DNA from: Microbispora catharanthi
GTDB taxonomy: Bacteria; Actinomycetota; Actinomycetes; Streptosporangiales; Streptosporangiaceae
Direction: 5' to 3'
Assembly: GCF_006334915.2 (NCBI RefSeq)
Contig: NZ_VDMA02000038.1
Coordinates: 1-49,716, forward strand
DNA: 49,716 nucleotides
Shown: in pieces, positions 42,278 to 49,617 of the stretch
Position numbering within the stretch: position 1 is the first letter of the stretch
How the letters are laid out: every line of letters starts with the position of its first letter
Translations under genes and position numbers: made by a program
The notes under the pieces: generated by a model
The model's database searches: none
What the model was told of the DNA's origin: nothing
What the model saw: the letters and a program-made list of their open reading frames with translations, nothing else

Positions 42278-42305
42278 CGACGAACGGGGGCGGCCGGAAT
42301 GGACA
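42278..42305 (-). promoter_or_regulatory. ECF-style promoter upstream of second DGPF gene
   Basis: On the minus strand TGTCCA (42300-42305) is followed after 14 nt by GTTCGTCG (42278-42285), about 36 nt before the ATG. It matches the site at 40589-40616 in both elements and in spacing. The TGTC core of the -35 resembles the TGTCGA element described for ECF42 promoters. Confidence 0.6.
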
Positions 42306-42374
42306 CACGGGGAACCGGGCGGCGGGGACGGGTCGTTGGCAGCGGTGAACGACCCGCGACCAAGGGAGTGATCG

Positions 42375-43145
42375 GTGTTCCGCAAGCTGATGGCCGCGAT
42401 CGGGGCCGGCGTCGAGGTCGACACGGTGCTGCGCGACCCGCACGTGCGCCCGGGGGAGACCCTGTACGGCGAGGTCCGCTTCAGGGGCGGATCGTCCGAC
42501 CACAAGGTGGACGGGATCACCGTCGACTTCACCGCCGTCGTGGAGGTCGAGCGCGGCGACCAGGAACACCACGCGACCTACAGTTTCCTGCGGGCGCCGG
42601 TGTCCGGGCCGTTCGACCTGCGCGCGGGGGAGGCCCGCACGCTGCCGTTCGCGATCCCGGTGCCGTGGGAGACGCCGGTCAGCGCGGTCGGCGGGCGCCC
42701 GCTGCCCGGCATGCGGCTCGGCGTGGCCACCGAGCTGGCGCTCGCGGGCGCGCTCGACAAGGGCGACCTCGACTCGCTGTACGTCAACCCGCTGCCCGCG
42801 CAGGACCACCTGCTGGGGGCGCTCGTCCACATGGGCTTCCACTTCAAGCGGGCCGACCTGGAGCGCGGCACGCTCCGGGGCTCGACCATGCCGTTCTACC
42901 AGGAGATCGAGTATCACGCCGGTCCGGAGTGGCGGCGCCACTTCAACGAGCTGGAGCTGACCTTCATCGCCGGACCGCACTCGATGGACGTGATCCTGGA
43001 GGCCGACAAGCGGGGCGGCTTCCTCACCTCCAGCCACGACGTCTACAACCGCTTCCGCGTCGGGTACGGCGACCACCCCGGCAGGGTGGAGCAGGCGCTG
43101 CGCGACGGCCTCGCCGCGATGGCCCGGCGCCGCGGCTGGTTCTGA
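42375..43145 (+). CDS. Spo0M-like (arrestin-fold) sporulation control protein
   Basis: The 256-residue protein starts MFRKLMAAIGAGVEVDTVLR and has the Spo0M beta-sandwich pattern (VRPGETLYGEVRFRGGSSDH, PFAIPVPWETPVSAVGG, GMRLGVATELALAGALDKGD). Family members in Bacillus and actinomycetes influence sporulation and cell division; the mechanism is not settled. The start is a GTG with AAGGGAG at 7-nt spacing. Divergent from the second DGPF/ECF module. A long hairpin follows the stop. Confidence 0.87.
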   Translation: MFRKLMAAIGAGVEVDTVLRDPHVRPGETLYGEVRFRGGSSDHKVDGITVDFTAVVEVERGDQEHHATYSFLRAPVSGPFDLRAGEARTLPFAIPVPWETPVSAVGGRPLPGMRLGVATELALAGALDKGDLDSLYVNPLPAQDHLLGALVHMGFHFKRADLERGTLRGSTMPFYQEIEYHAGPEWRRHFNELELTFIAGPHSMDVILEADKRGGFLTSSHDVYNRFRVGYGDHPGRVEQALRDGLAAMARRRGWF

Positions 43146-43149
43146 TGTC

Positions 43150-43186
43150 CCGTGCGGCTCCCGCCCACCCGGCGGGAGCCGTACGG
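43150..43186 (+). terminator. Strong hairpin after Spo0M-like gene
   Basis: A 15-bp stem (left arm 43150-43164, right arm 43172-43186, one G-T pair) encloses a 7-nt loop, 4 nt after the stop. The core is CGGCTCCCGC against GCGGGAGCCG. There is no T-tract. Confidence 0.75.
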
Positions 43187-43193
43187 GGTGATC

Positions 43194-43206
43194 TAGCCTG
43201 GCGGGC
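43194..43206 (+). promoter_or_regulatory. Probable leaderless promoter (-10 TAGCCT)
   Basis: TAGCCT at 43194-43199 ends 7 nt before the ATG at 43207 of the SCO6745-like gene, which would place transcription start at the codon. The intervening GGCGGGC is too close for a standard ribosome binding site. Confidence 0.45.
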
Positions 43207-44046
43207 ATGGACGAGATCTGGCGGCTGGCCGAGTGCTGCCACGCACCGGTCTACTTCGCGCCCGAGGCGAAGGAGGTCTACGCCGCCGCGGGCCTCAGGG
43301 GCTTCTGGATGGGGTATTTCGCCTCCAGGTCCGCCGCGCTCGGCCCGGTCTCCCCGCAGGTCGTGACCGCCGCGTTCTACAACTTCGCCCCCTCGATGGT
43401 CGCCCGGGCGATCCCCGACGCCTGGCGGTTCTGCCCACCGGAGGAGGTGCTGGCGGCGCGCCTGGAGGTGGCCGGCCGGTGCCTGCGCCGTCTGCTCGGC
43501 GACCTCGCCGATCACCCGGACGTGCGGGAGGCCGCGGGCCTGGCCGGGACCGCGGTGGAGGCCTGCCCCGCCGCCGGGCGGGTGCTGTTCGCGGCGCACG
43601 CCGCCCTGCCGCCGCCCGGCGAGCCGCTCGCGGCGCTGTGGCACGCGCTCACCGCGTTGCGCGAGTTCCGCGGCGACGGGCACGTGGCCGCCCTGGTCAC
43701 CGCGGGGGTGGACGGCTGCGAGGCCAACGTCGTCGCGTCGGCGCTCGGGCTCGTGCCGCCCGAGCAGCGGGCCTACCGGGGGTGGACCGAGGAGGAGTGG
43801 CGGGCCGCGGCCGACCGGCTGCGCGAGCGCGGCGTCCTCGACCGCGAGGGAGCCGTGACCGAGAAGGGCCGGCGCGAGCGCGACGCCGTCGAGGCCGCCA
43901 CCGAGCGTCTCGCCCGGGCGCCGATGGACGCCCTGGGCGAGGCGGGGGCGGCCCGGCTCGCGCACCTCCTGCGCCCGCTCGCCACCCGGATCATCGACGG
44001 GGGAGGGGTGCCCTTCCCCAACGCGATGGCCATGCCCCGCCTCTGA
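43207..44046 (+). CDS. SCO6745-family (SalK-like) protein
   Basis: The 279-residue protein starts MDEIWRLAECCHAPVYFAPE and continues AGLRGFWMGYFASRSAALGP and TAAFYNFAPSMVARAIPDAW, the conserved N-terminal pattern of the actinomycete SCO6745/SalK-like family. Later segments (WTEEEWRAAADRLRERGVLD) look like a winged-helix-like unit, so regulation is possible, but the family function is not established. It is probably leaderless. The last 56 nt overlap the convergent CDF exporter gene. Confidence 0.78.
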   Translation: MDEIWRLAECCHAPVYFAPEAKEVYAAAGLRGFWMGYFASRSAALGPVSPQVVTAAFYNFAPSMVARAIPDAWRFCPPEEVLAARLEVAGRCLRRLLGDLADHPDVREAAGLAGTAVEACPAAGRVLFAAHAALPPPGEPLAALWHALTALREFRGDGHVAALVTAGVDGCEANVVASALGLVPPEQRAYRGWTEEEWRAAADRLRERGVLDREGAVTEKGRRERDAVEAATERLARAPMDALGEAGAARLAHLLRPLATRIIDGGGVPFPNAMAMPRL

Positions 44047-45271
44047 ACGCCCTGGCCCTGAACGCCCCGGCCCTGAACGCATTCGGTCCGCGGCGCGGCG
44101 TGTCTCGCGCGGGGTCAGCCGGGGGGTGCCGGACGAGGCCGGCCGGAGAAGGGCCGGTCGAAGAACGGCCGGCCGGAGGATGGTCGTGCCGGTGGCCGTG
44201 GAGGACGGCGTGGTGGTCCACACCGTCGTGGGGCAGCGGGTCGGCGTGCACGATGGCGGCCGTCAGCCGGGGGATGGCGTGGATCAGGTTGTGCTCGGCC
44301 TCGGCCGCGACCCGATGGGCCTCGACGACCGTGGCCGCCGGGTCGACGACGACCTCGCACTCGGCCCTGAGCCGGTGGCCGATCCAGCGCAGCCGCACCT
44401 GGCCCAGGCCGAGCACGCCGGGGGTGCCCCGCAGGGTCGCCTCGGCACGGTCCACGAGAGCGGGGTCGACGGCGTCCATCAGCCGCCGGTACACCTCCCG
44501 CGCCGCCTGCCGCAGCACCATCAGGATCGCGACCGTGATGAGCAGGCCGACGGCGGGGTCGGCCCAGGTCCAGCCCAGGGCCGCCCCTCCGGCTCCGGCC
44601 AGCACGGCCAGTGAGGTGAAACCGTCGGCGCGGGCGTGCAGCCCGTCGGCGACGAGGGCCGCCGAGCCGATCTCACGCCCGACGCGGATGCGATGGCGGG
44701 CGACCAGCTCGTTCCCGGCGAAGCCCGCCAGCGCCGCCGCCGCGACGGCCCACAGGTGGGAGACCTCTCGGGGCTCCAGGAGCCGCCCGATCGCGGCGTA
44801 CGCCGCGGCGATCGAGGATGCGGCGATCGTCACGACGATGACCACGCCGGCCAGGTCCTCGGCCCGTCCGTAGCCGTAGGTGTAGCGGCGGTTGGGCGGA
44901 CGGCGGCCGAGCAGGAAGGCGATCCCGAGCGGCACGGCGGTCAGGGCGTCGGCCGCGTTGTGCAGGGTGTCGCCCAGCAGCGCCACCGACCCCGACAGGG
45001 CCACCACCGCCGCCTGGACCAGCGTGGTCGCGCCGAGACCGGCGAGCGACACCCACAGCGCGCGCATCCCCCGCGCGGACGACTCCATCGCCGGGTCGAC
45101 CTTGTCGGCGGGCTCGTGCGAGTGCGGGCGCAGCAGGTGCGCCACCCGTGCGCGGAGCGTCGTCACACCGTGTTCATGCCCGTGCCCGTGCCCGTGCCCG
45201 TGCCCGTGCCCGTGCCCGTGCCCGTGCCCGTGCCCGTGCCCGTGGCCGGGGGCGGTCTGTCGCTGCCTCAT
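43991..45271 (-). CDS. Cation diffusion facilitator (zinc-type) with His-Gly N-terminal repeat
   Basis: The 426-residue protein begins MRQRQTAPG, then 11 HG pairs and HEHG (about 9-34). The CDF core follows: six helices, LLGDTLHNAADALTAVP (TM2 metal site H-x-x-x-D) and ADGLHARADGFTSLAVL (TM5 metal site). A cytoplasmic C-terminal domain (VLGLGQVRLRWIGHRLRAEC) ends in HADPLPHDGVDHHAVLHGHR. A final tail with AFRAG/AFRAR/AFRGG repeats is unlike usual CDFs and overlaps the next gene. The start is uncertain; in-frame starts at 45307 and GTG 45349 are possible. The family exports Zn2+, Co2+ or similar ions against protons. Confidence 0.88.
   Translation of the reverse strand: MRQRQTAPGHGHGHGHGHGHGHGHGHGHGHGHEHGVTTLRARVAHLLRPHSHEPADKVDPAMESSARGMRALWVSLAGLGATTLVQAAVVALSGSVALLGDTLHNAADALTAVPLGIAFLLGRRPPNRRYTYGYGRAEDLAGVVIVVTIAASSIAAAYAAIGRLLEPREVSHLWAVAAAALAGFAGNELVARHRIRVGREIGSAALVADGLHARADGFTSLAVLAGAGGAALGWTWADPAVGLLITVAILMVLRQAAREVYRRLMDAVDPALVDRAEATLRGTPGVLGLGQVRLRWIGHRLRAECEVVVDPAATVVEAHRVAAEAEHNLIHAIPRLTAAIVHADPLPHDGVDHHAVLHGHRHDHPPAGRSSTGPSPAGLVRHPPADPARDTPRRGPNAFRAGAFRARAFRGGAWPSRWGRAPLPRR
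44043..44080 (-). repeat. 15-bp coding repeat, 2.5 units, CDF C-terminus
   Basis: CTGAACGCCCTGGCC and a near copy lie at 44043-44057 and 44058-44072, with a third partial unit. In the CDF frame they encode AFRGG, AFRAR and AFRAG. The first bases overlap the end of the convergent SCO6745-like gene. Confidence 0.8.
45179..45244 (-). repeat. Hexanucleotide coding microsatellite, 11 copies
   Basis: Eleven perfect CCCGTG units (CACGGG on the coding strand) encode alternating His-Gly in the CDF exporter's N-terminus. There is not a single substitution across 66 bp, so the array is recent or actively homogenised. Gain or loss of units would change the number of His without a frameshift. Confidence 0.97.
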
Positions 45272-45391
45272 GGCACCCACGATGCCGTGGAAAATCCGCC
45301 GCAGCATCTCGACAAGAGCAGCCACGGCGCAGTTGCGAACGCCCCGCACCTGTCCCCGTTCGCCGGTGACCCGCCTGCGGGCGCTCCGGCG

Positions 45392-48300
45392 TCAGGCCGG
45401 CGCGTCGCAGGTGCGGCCGGCGTCCCCCGCGACCGCACGGATCTCGCGCAGGAGCGCCTCGCTGCCGCTCATGAGATGGAGCAGGCCGAGCCGCCGGTGG
45501 GCGTCCCGCCCGGCCTCCGCGTGCGCCAGGGCGGCCGGAACATCGCCGGCCCGGTGCAGGAGCCGGGCGACCACGTCGTGAAGCGTTCCCCACGACAGGC
45601 AGCCCGTGCCCATGGTTATGAGCTCGCCGGCGATCGGCCGCAGCTCGCCGAGCAGCTCGTGCGGGTCGGGCCGGCCGAGTTCGGCGGCGACCAGGGCCCA
45701 CTGCCAGGCGACGAACTGCCACGTCCAGTCGCGTGGCCGCACGGCGCCCCAGCGGTCGATCAGTCGATGGGCCAGCTCGTGGTCGCCCGCCTTCAGCGCG
45801 GCGAGGACGGCCGTGGGCCGCGCGATCATATTGGAATCGTCGGCCGCGGCCTCGACCAGGTCCGTCAGCAGTGGGCTGGGCCGTCCCTGGCACCAGTCGG
45901 CGTAGAAGGCGTAGATCAGCTTGAGGACGTCCGGCCCCCACAGACTCGTGCGGCGGAAGCTGCCGGTGCCGATGACCGACTGCCGGTCCATCTCCGCCCA
46001 GTCGCCCGCCAGCATCGCCCGCCCGGCCGCGGCGTACGCGACCTGCGTCTCGATCTCCGGCATCCGCACTTCGGCGGTGAGCCGCAGGCAGCGGGCCAGC
46101 TCGGCGTCGTAGTCGGCGAGCATGCCCGCCTTCAGGAACTTGGGCATGCGGTGCAGGCGGGCGACGATCTCGGTGGCCCTGGGCAGGCCGGGGAGTGCCA
46201 GCATCTCCTCGGCCGCCCGGTAACGCTCCTCCTCGTGCTCGGGCGTCCAGGCCGCGATGACGAAGTTGTTCAGCGTGCGGGCCAGCAGCAGGGGGTCGCC
46301 GGTGCGCCGGGCCAGTTCCACGGCCTCCAGAGCGTGGCGGCGGCCCTCCTCGCGCCGGTCGCCGTAGTACAGCTCGACGCCGAGCGTGCCGAGCAGCTCC
46401 GCGCGGGTGCGCACGGCGTCCGGGCCGAGCCGGGAGAGCTGGTCCTCCAGCACGGTCACCATGCGCTGGTCCACCACGCCGTACGAGCGCCAGTTCCACA
46501 GAGTGACTCCGCCGAAGACGGTGGCCGCCTCGATGACGGCGGCGTCGTCGCCGATGCCGGTCGCGAGCGTCACGGCCTCGTCCAGCGCCCCGCGCGCCCC
46601 CTCCACATCGCCGGTCACCCGCCGGGCCTTGCCGAGGCCGATCAGCAGGGCGCAGCGGGTGGCCGCGGGCCCGGCGGCGCAGGCGTCGAGGGCCTGCTCC
46701 CAATAGAGGACGGCCTCGTCGTAGGCGAGCCGGGCCGTCGCCTGCCCCGCCGCCTCCATGGCGTACGAGACGGCCTTGTCCGCGTAGCCGACCCGGGCGG
46801 CCAGCCCGAAGTGGTGGGCCAGCGCGGGCAGCCGCGACGCGGCCTCACCCCACCGCAGGGTCTCGATGGCCTCGCCCACCCGGCCGTGGAGCTGGGCTCG
46901 CTGCCTGCGGCTAAGCCCGGAGTACAGCGCCTCCTGCACCAGTGCGTGGGAGAAGCGGTAGTCCCAGCCGCCGTCCACCTCGACCAGCAGCCCGGTCGCG
47001 ACGGCCGGTTCGAGCAGCATCATCACCCGGGCGCCGCCGGCCCCGGTCGCGGTCTCCAGCACGTCGGCGTCCACGTCCCTGCCGATCACGGCGGCCGCCC
47101 GCAGCAGGGTCTGGGAGTCCTCCGGCAGCCGCGACACCCGCTGGTTGATCACGTCGCGCACGCCGTCGGGCACCGCCAGGGCGAGCACGTCCGCCACACC
47201 CACCCGGCCGTCGGGATGGGTGCTGGTCAGCAGGCGCAGCAGTTCGCCCAGGAAGAACGGGTTGCCGCCGGTCCTGTCGTGCAGCGCGGAGGCGAGCACC
47301 GGCCCGGGGCCGGCCCATCCCGCCTCGCGCAGGTAGTCGGCGATCTGCTCGGGGGTGAGCGGAGCGACGGTCATCCGTTCGGTGCCGCGCTGGCGGGTCA
47401 GCTCGCCGAGCGCCTCGGTCAGCGCCTGCCTGTCCACCGCCGGCTCGGGCCGTACGGTGGCCAGGACCAGGAGCGGGACGCGGTGCAGGTCGGCGCCGAG
47501 GAAGGTGAGCAGCTTCAGCGAGGCCGCGTCGGCCCAGTGCAGGTCCTCCACCACGACCAGCACCGGGGCGGCGGAGGCCCGCCGCGCGAGCGCCCGCGCC
47601 ACGCTGTCGTGCAGCAGGAACCGGGCGGTGTCGGGGTCGGCCGTGTCCGTACGGTCGCCGTCCGAGAGGCGGTGGGCGAGCCTGGCGAGGTCGCCGCCCG
47701 CCTCCCCGGCCTCGCCGGTTCCCGGAGCCCTGTCCACAGCGAGAGCCTGGGCCGTTCCCAAAGCCTGTGTTCCCGAAGCCTGTGTTCCCGGAGCAGGGGC
47801 CGCACCCAGGGCGTTGAGCGCCTGGATCCAGGGCCAGAACGCGGGGGCGCCGCTGCCCTCGACGCACCTGCTCCAGGCGACCGCCGCCCCGCGCTCGGCC
47901 GCCATGCTCGCGGCGGCCTCCGCCAGGCGGGTCTTGCCGACGCCGGACTCCCCGCTCACCAGGAACACCCCGCCCACGCCCCGGCGCAGGTCGTCGAGCC
48001 GCCCGGCGATCCGGCGCAGGTGCGGCTCCCGCCCCACCAGTCCCGGCACGGCCGCGTCACCGGCGTTCTCGTCCCCGGCGTTCTCCTCCGCTGCGCCGCC
48101 ACGCACGCCCGCGCCCGTGCCTTCCCGCTCGCCTGGGGCCGGCTCCGGCGGCACGGCGGCCACGGGGGCCCACATGCCCGCCAGGGACTCGTCCTGGACG
48201 AGGATGGCCTGCTCCAGCCGCCGCAGTTCGGGACTCGGGTCGAGGCCCAGTTCGTCGCCGAGCAGCGTGCGGCAACGCTGATAGGCGGACAGCGCCTCGG

Positions 48301-49015
48301 CCTGCCTGCGCTCCCGGTAGAGGGCCCGCATGAGCAGCGCCCACAGGCCCTCGCGGTAGGGGTCCTGTTCGAGCAGGCGCTCGACCTCGACCGTCACCTC
48401 GGCCGCCCGTCCGAGCGCGAGCAACGCCTCGGCGCGTACGGTCAGCGCGTGCAGGCGGGTCTCGCTCAGGCGGGCGACGGTCGACCGGGCGAACGGCTCG
48501 TCGGCCAGGTCGGCCAGCGGCTCGCCCCGCCACAGCGCCAGCGCCGGGACCAGGAGCCGCTCGGCCTCCTCAGGACGGCCCGCGGCCAACGCGGCGTGCG
48601 CGGCCTCGGCCGCCCGGCCGAACCGCTCGGCGTCGACCTGGTCCGGCTCGATGTCCAGCAGGTAGCCGGGCTCCCGCGTACGCAGGACCCGGGCCGGGGA
48701 GCGCGGGCTGCGCCGGGGTTCGAGCGTCCTGCGCAGATGGGAGATGTACGCCTGGAGCGTTCCCGTGGCGCTGGAGGGCGGCTCGTCCCGCCACAGCCGG
48801 TCGATGAGCTGGTCGAGCGGCACGACATGGGGCGCGTTCAGCAACAGCAGCGCCAGCACGGCCCGCTGCTTGCGAGGCCCCAGGTCGAGGAGCGTCCCCG
48901 TGCCGTCGGCGACCTCCAGCGTGCCGAGGAGGCGGAAGTCCAGAGCGGGGCCCTGGCGGCCGTCCAGGCCCGGGCGCGGCGCCGGTAGCCGCGCGCCGTC
49001 GATGCTTGTGCGCAT
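45392..49015 (-). CDS. SARP/AfsR-type regulator with BTAD, AAA and TPR-like domains
   Basis: The 1207-residue protein has an OmpR-like winged helix (about 25-100, LGPRKQRAVLALLLLNAPHV), a BTAD helical domain (120-270, REGLWALLMRALYRERRQAE), and an AAA-type ATPase (Walker A GESGVGKT at 355-362, Walker B VLVVVEDLHW at 485-494). A helical, TPR-like region fills 700-1200. Large SARPs activate antibiotic or stress genes. ATG 49015 overlaps the GNAT stop by one base (TGATG). Two short coding repeats lie in the linkers. No biosynthetic cluster is in the window. Confidence 0.92.
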   Translation of the reverse strand: MRTSIDGARLPAPRPGLDGRQGPALDFRLLGTLEVADGTGTLLDLGPRKQRAVLALLLLNAPHVVPLDQLIDRLWRDEPPSSATGTLQAYISHLRRTLEPRRSPRSPARVLRTREPGYLLDIEPDQVDAERFGRAAEAAHAALAAGRPEEAERLLVPALALWRGEPLADLADEPFARSTVARLSETRLHALTVRAEALLALGRAAEVTVEVERLLEQDPYREGLWALLMRALYRERRQAEALSAYQRCRTLLGDELGLDPSPELRRLEQAILVQDESLAGMWAPVAAVPPEPAPGEREGTGAGVRGGAAEENAGDENAGDAAVPGLVGREPHLRRIAGRLDDLRRGVGGVFLVSGESGVGKTRLAEAAASMAAERGAAVAWSRCVEGSGAPAFWPWIQALNALGAAPAPGTQASGTQALGTAQALAVDRAPGTGEAGEAGGDLARLAHRLSDGDRTDTADPDTARFLLHDSVARALARRASAAPVLVVVEDLHWADAASLKLLTFLGADLHRVPLLVLATVRPEPAVDRQALTEALGELTRQRGTERMTVAPLTPEQIADYLREAGWAGPGPVLASALHDRTGGNPFFLGELLRLLTSTHPDGRVGVADVLALAVPDGVRDVINQRVSRLPEDSQTLLRAAAVIGRDVDADVLETATGAGGARVMMLLEPAVATGLLVEVDGGWDYRFSHALVQEALYSGLSRRQRAQLHGRVGEAIETLRWGEAASRLPALAHHFGLAARVGYADKAVSYAMEAAGQATARLAYDEAVLYWEQALDACAAGPAATRCALLIGLGKARRVTGDVEGARGALDEAVTLATGIGDDAAVIEAATVFGGVTLWNWRSYGVVDQRMVTVLEDQLSRLGPDAVRTRAELLGTLGVELYYGDRREEGRRHALEAVELARRTGDPLLLARTLNNFVIAAWTPEHEEERYRAAEEMLALPGLPRATEIVARLHRMPKFLKAGMLADYDAELARCLRLTAEVRMPEIETQVAYAAAGRAMLAGDWAEMDRQSVIGTGSFRRTSLWGPDVLKLIYAFYADWCQGRPSPLLTDLVEAAADDSNMIARPTAVLAALKAGDHELAHRLIDRWGAVRPRDWTWQFVAWQWALVAAELGRPDPHELLGELRPIAGELITMGTGCLSWGTLHDVVARLLHRAGDVPAALAHAEAGRDAHRRLGLLHLMSGSEALLREIRAVAGDAGRTCDAPA
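47761..47790 (-). repeat. 15-bp direct repeat in SARP gene
   Basis: AAGCCTGTGTTCCCG occurs twice in tandem (47761-47775, 47776-47790), encoding the GTQAS/GTQAL stretch in the AAA domain between Walker A and Walker B. A degenerate third copy precedes it. Confidence 0.85.
48060..48089 (-). repeat. 15-bp direct repeat in SARP linker
   Basis: Two 15-bp units differing at one base (48060-48074, 48075-48089) encode the doubled ENAGD pentapeptide in the linker between BTAD and AAA domains. Confidence 0.8.
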
Positions 49016-49557
49016 CACAACTCCCGAGAGAGCCAGGCGGCCCAGGGCCGGATTTCTGGCTCATCATACCCATATGTCCGCTCGTTCTCGCGGGAGAGAC
49101 CGCGGTCCGTGTCGTCCCTGAAGCCGGCGCTCTCCAGCAGAGCGCGCAGGTCGTCGTCCCCCGCCCCGGGGAGGAACCACACGGCCCGTACGCCGTCCGC
49201 GCGCAACTCCATCAGCAGGTCGTCGAGCAGACGGCGGCCCAACCCCCGGCCGCGGTGCGGCACGGCCACGGTGAGCGCGTGCAGCAGGGCCCACTCCGGG
49301 ACGTGCCGGGGCGCCCCGGTCTCCAGCAGCGCGGCGGCGAGCGGGGCGGCGCCGGCCGGCCGGCCGAGGTCGGTCAGCACGTAGAGCCGGCACCGGGCGG
49401 CCGGCGCCTCGCGCAGGACGTGTTCCAGCGCCGGTCCGATGATCCGGGCTCCCGGCGCGCCCGCGTGCGCCGGCACCTCGCGCAGCAGCAGTGTTCCCGG
49501 TGACGTTCCCGGCGACGCGGCGTACCGCGGCCGGCGCTTCTTCGACGGCGACGACAT
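49015..49557 (-). CDS. GNAT-family N-acetyltransferase
   Basis: The 180-residue protein has a GNAT core: WALLHALTVAVPHRGRGLGR containing the acetyl-CoA motif R-G-R-G-L-G-R, followed by RLLDDLLMELRADGVRAVWF and LRALLESAGFRDDTDRGL. The substrate (small molecule, peptide or protein) is unknown. The stop overlaps the SARP start by one base, so translation is coupled. The ATG lies only about 35 bp from the IS terminal repeat, and the ribosome binding site (GGGGCG) is weak, so its natural promoter may have been displaced. Confidence 0.8.
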   Translation of the reverse strand: MSSPSKKRRPRYAASPGTSPGTLLLREVPAHAGAPGARIIGPALEHVLREAPAARCRLYVLTDLGRPAGAAPLAAALLETGAPRHVPEWALLHALTVAVPHRGRGLGRRLLDDLLMELRADGVRAVWFLPGAGDDDLRALLESAGFRDDTDRGLSRENERTYGYDEPEIRPWAAWLSREL

Positions 49558-49587
49558 CGCCCCAGCGTGCGCGGGCTGTCTTGGACA

Positions 49588-49617
49588 CTCCTAGGGCGCG
49601 TATCGGGTTGTGATCAA
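49588..49617. repeat. Terminal inverted repeat of the right-hand IS copy
   Basis: This 30-nt stretch is the exact reverse complement of 98-127. It starts with CTC before CTAG (49591-49594) and ends in GTGATCAA. The first three bases may be chance or part of the target. Confidence 0.9.

Noticed and set aside
45179..45244. CRISPR-like or replication-origin repeat array
   Set aside because: Hexamers without spacers that keep an open His-Gly frame in a metal exporter; it is a coding microsatellite.
44892..45581. Apparent Pro-Cys repeat protein on the plus strand
   Set aside because: It is the antisense reading of the CACGGG microsatellite in the CDF gene.
44636..48988. 1450-codon plus-strand ORF
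   Set aside because: It is antisense to the CDF exporter and SARP genes, rich in R, G, H and Q as GC-rich shadow frames are, and has no domain signature.
11655..49015. A biosynthetic gene cluster around the SARP, methyltransferase, SnoaL-like and exporter genes
   Set aside because: No polyketide synthase, NRPS, terpene or RiPP core gene is present and these genes are scattered on both strands.
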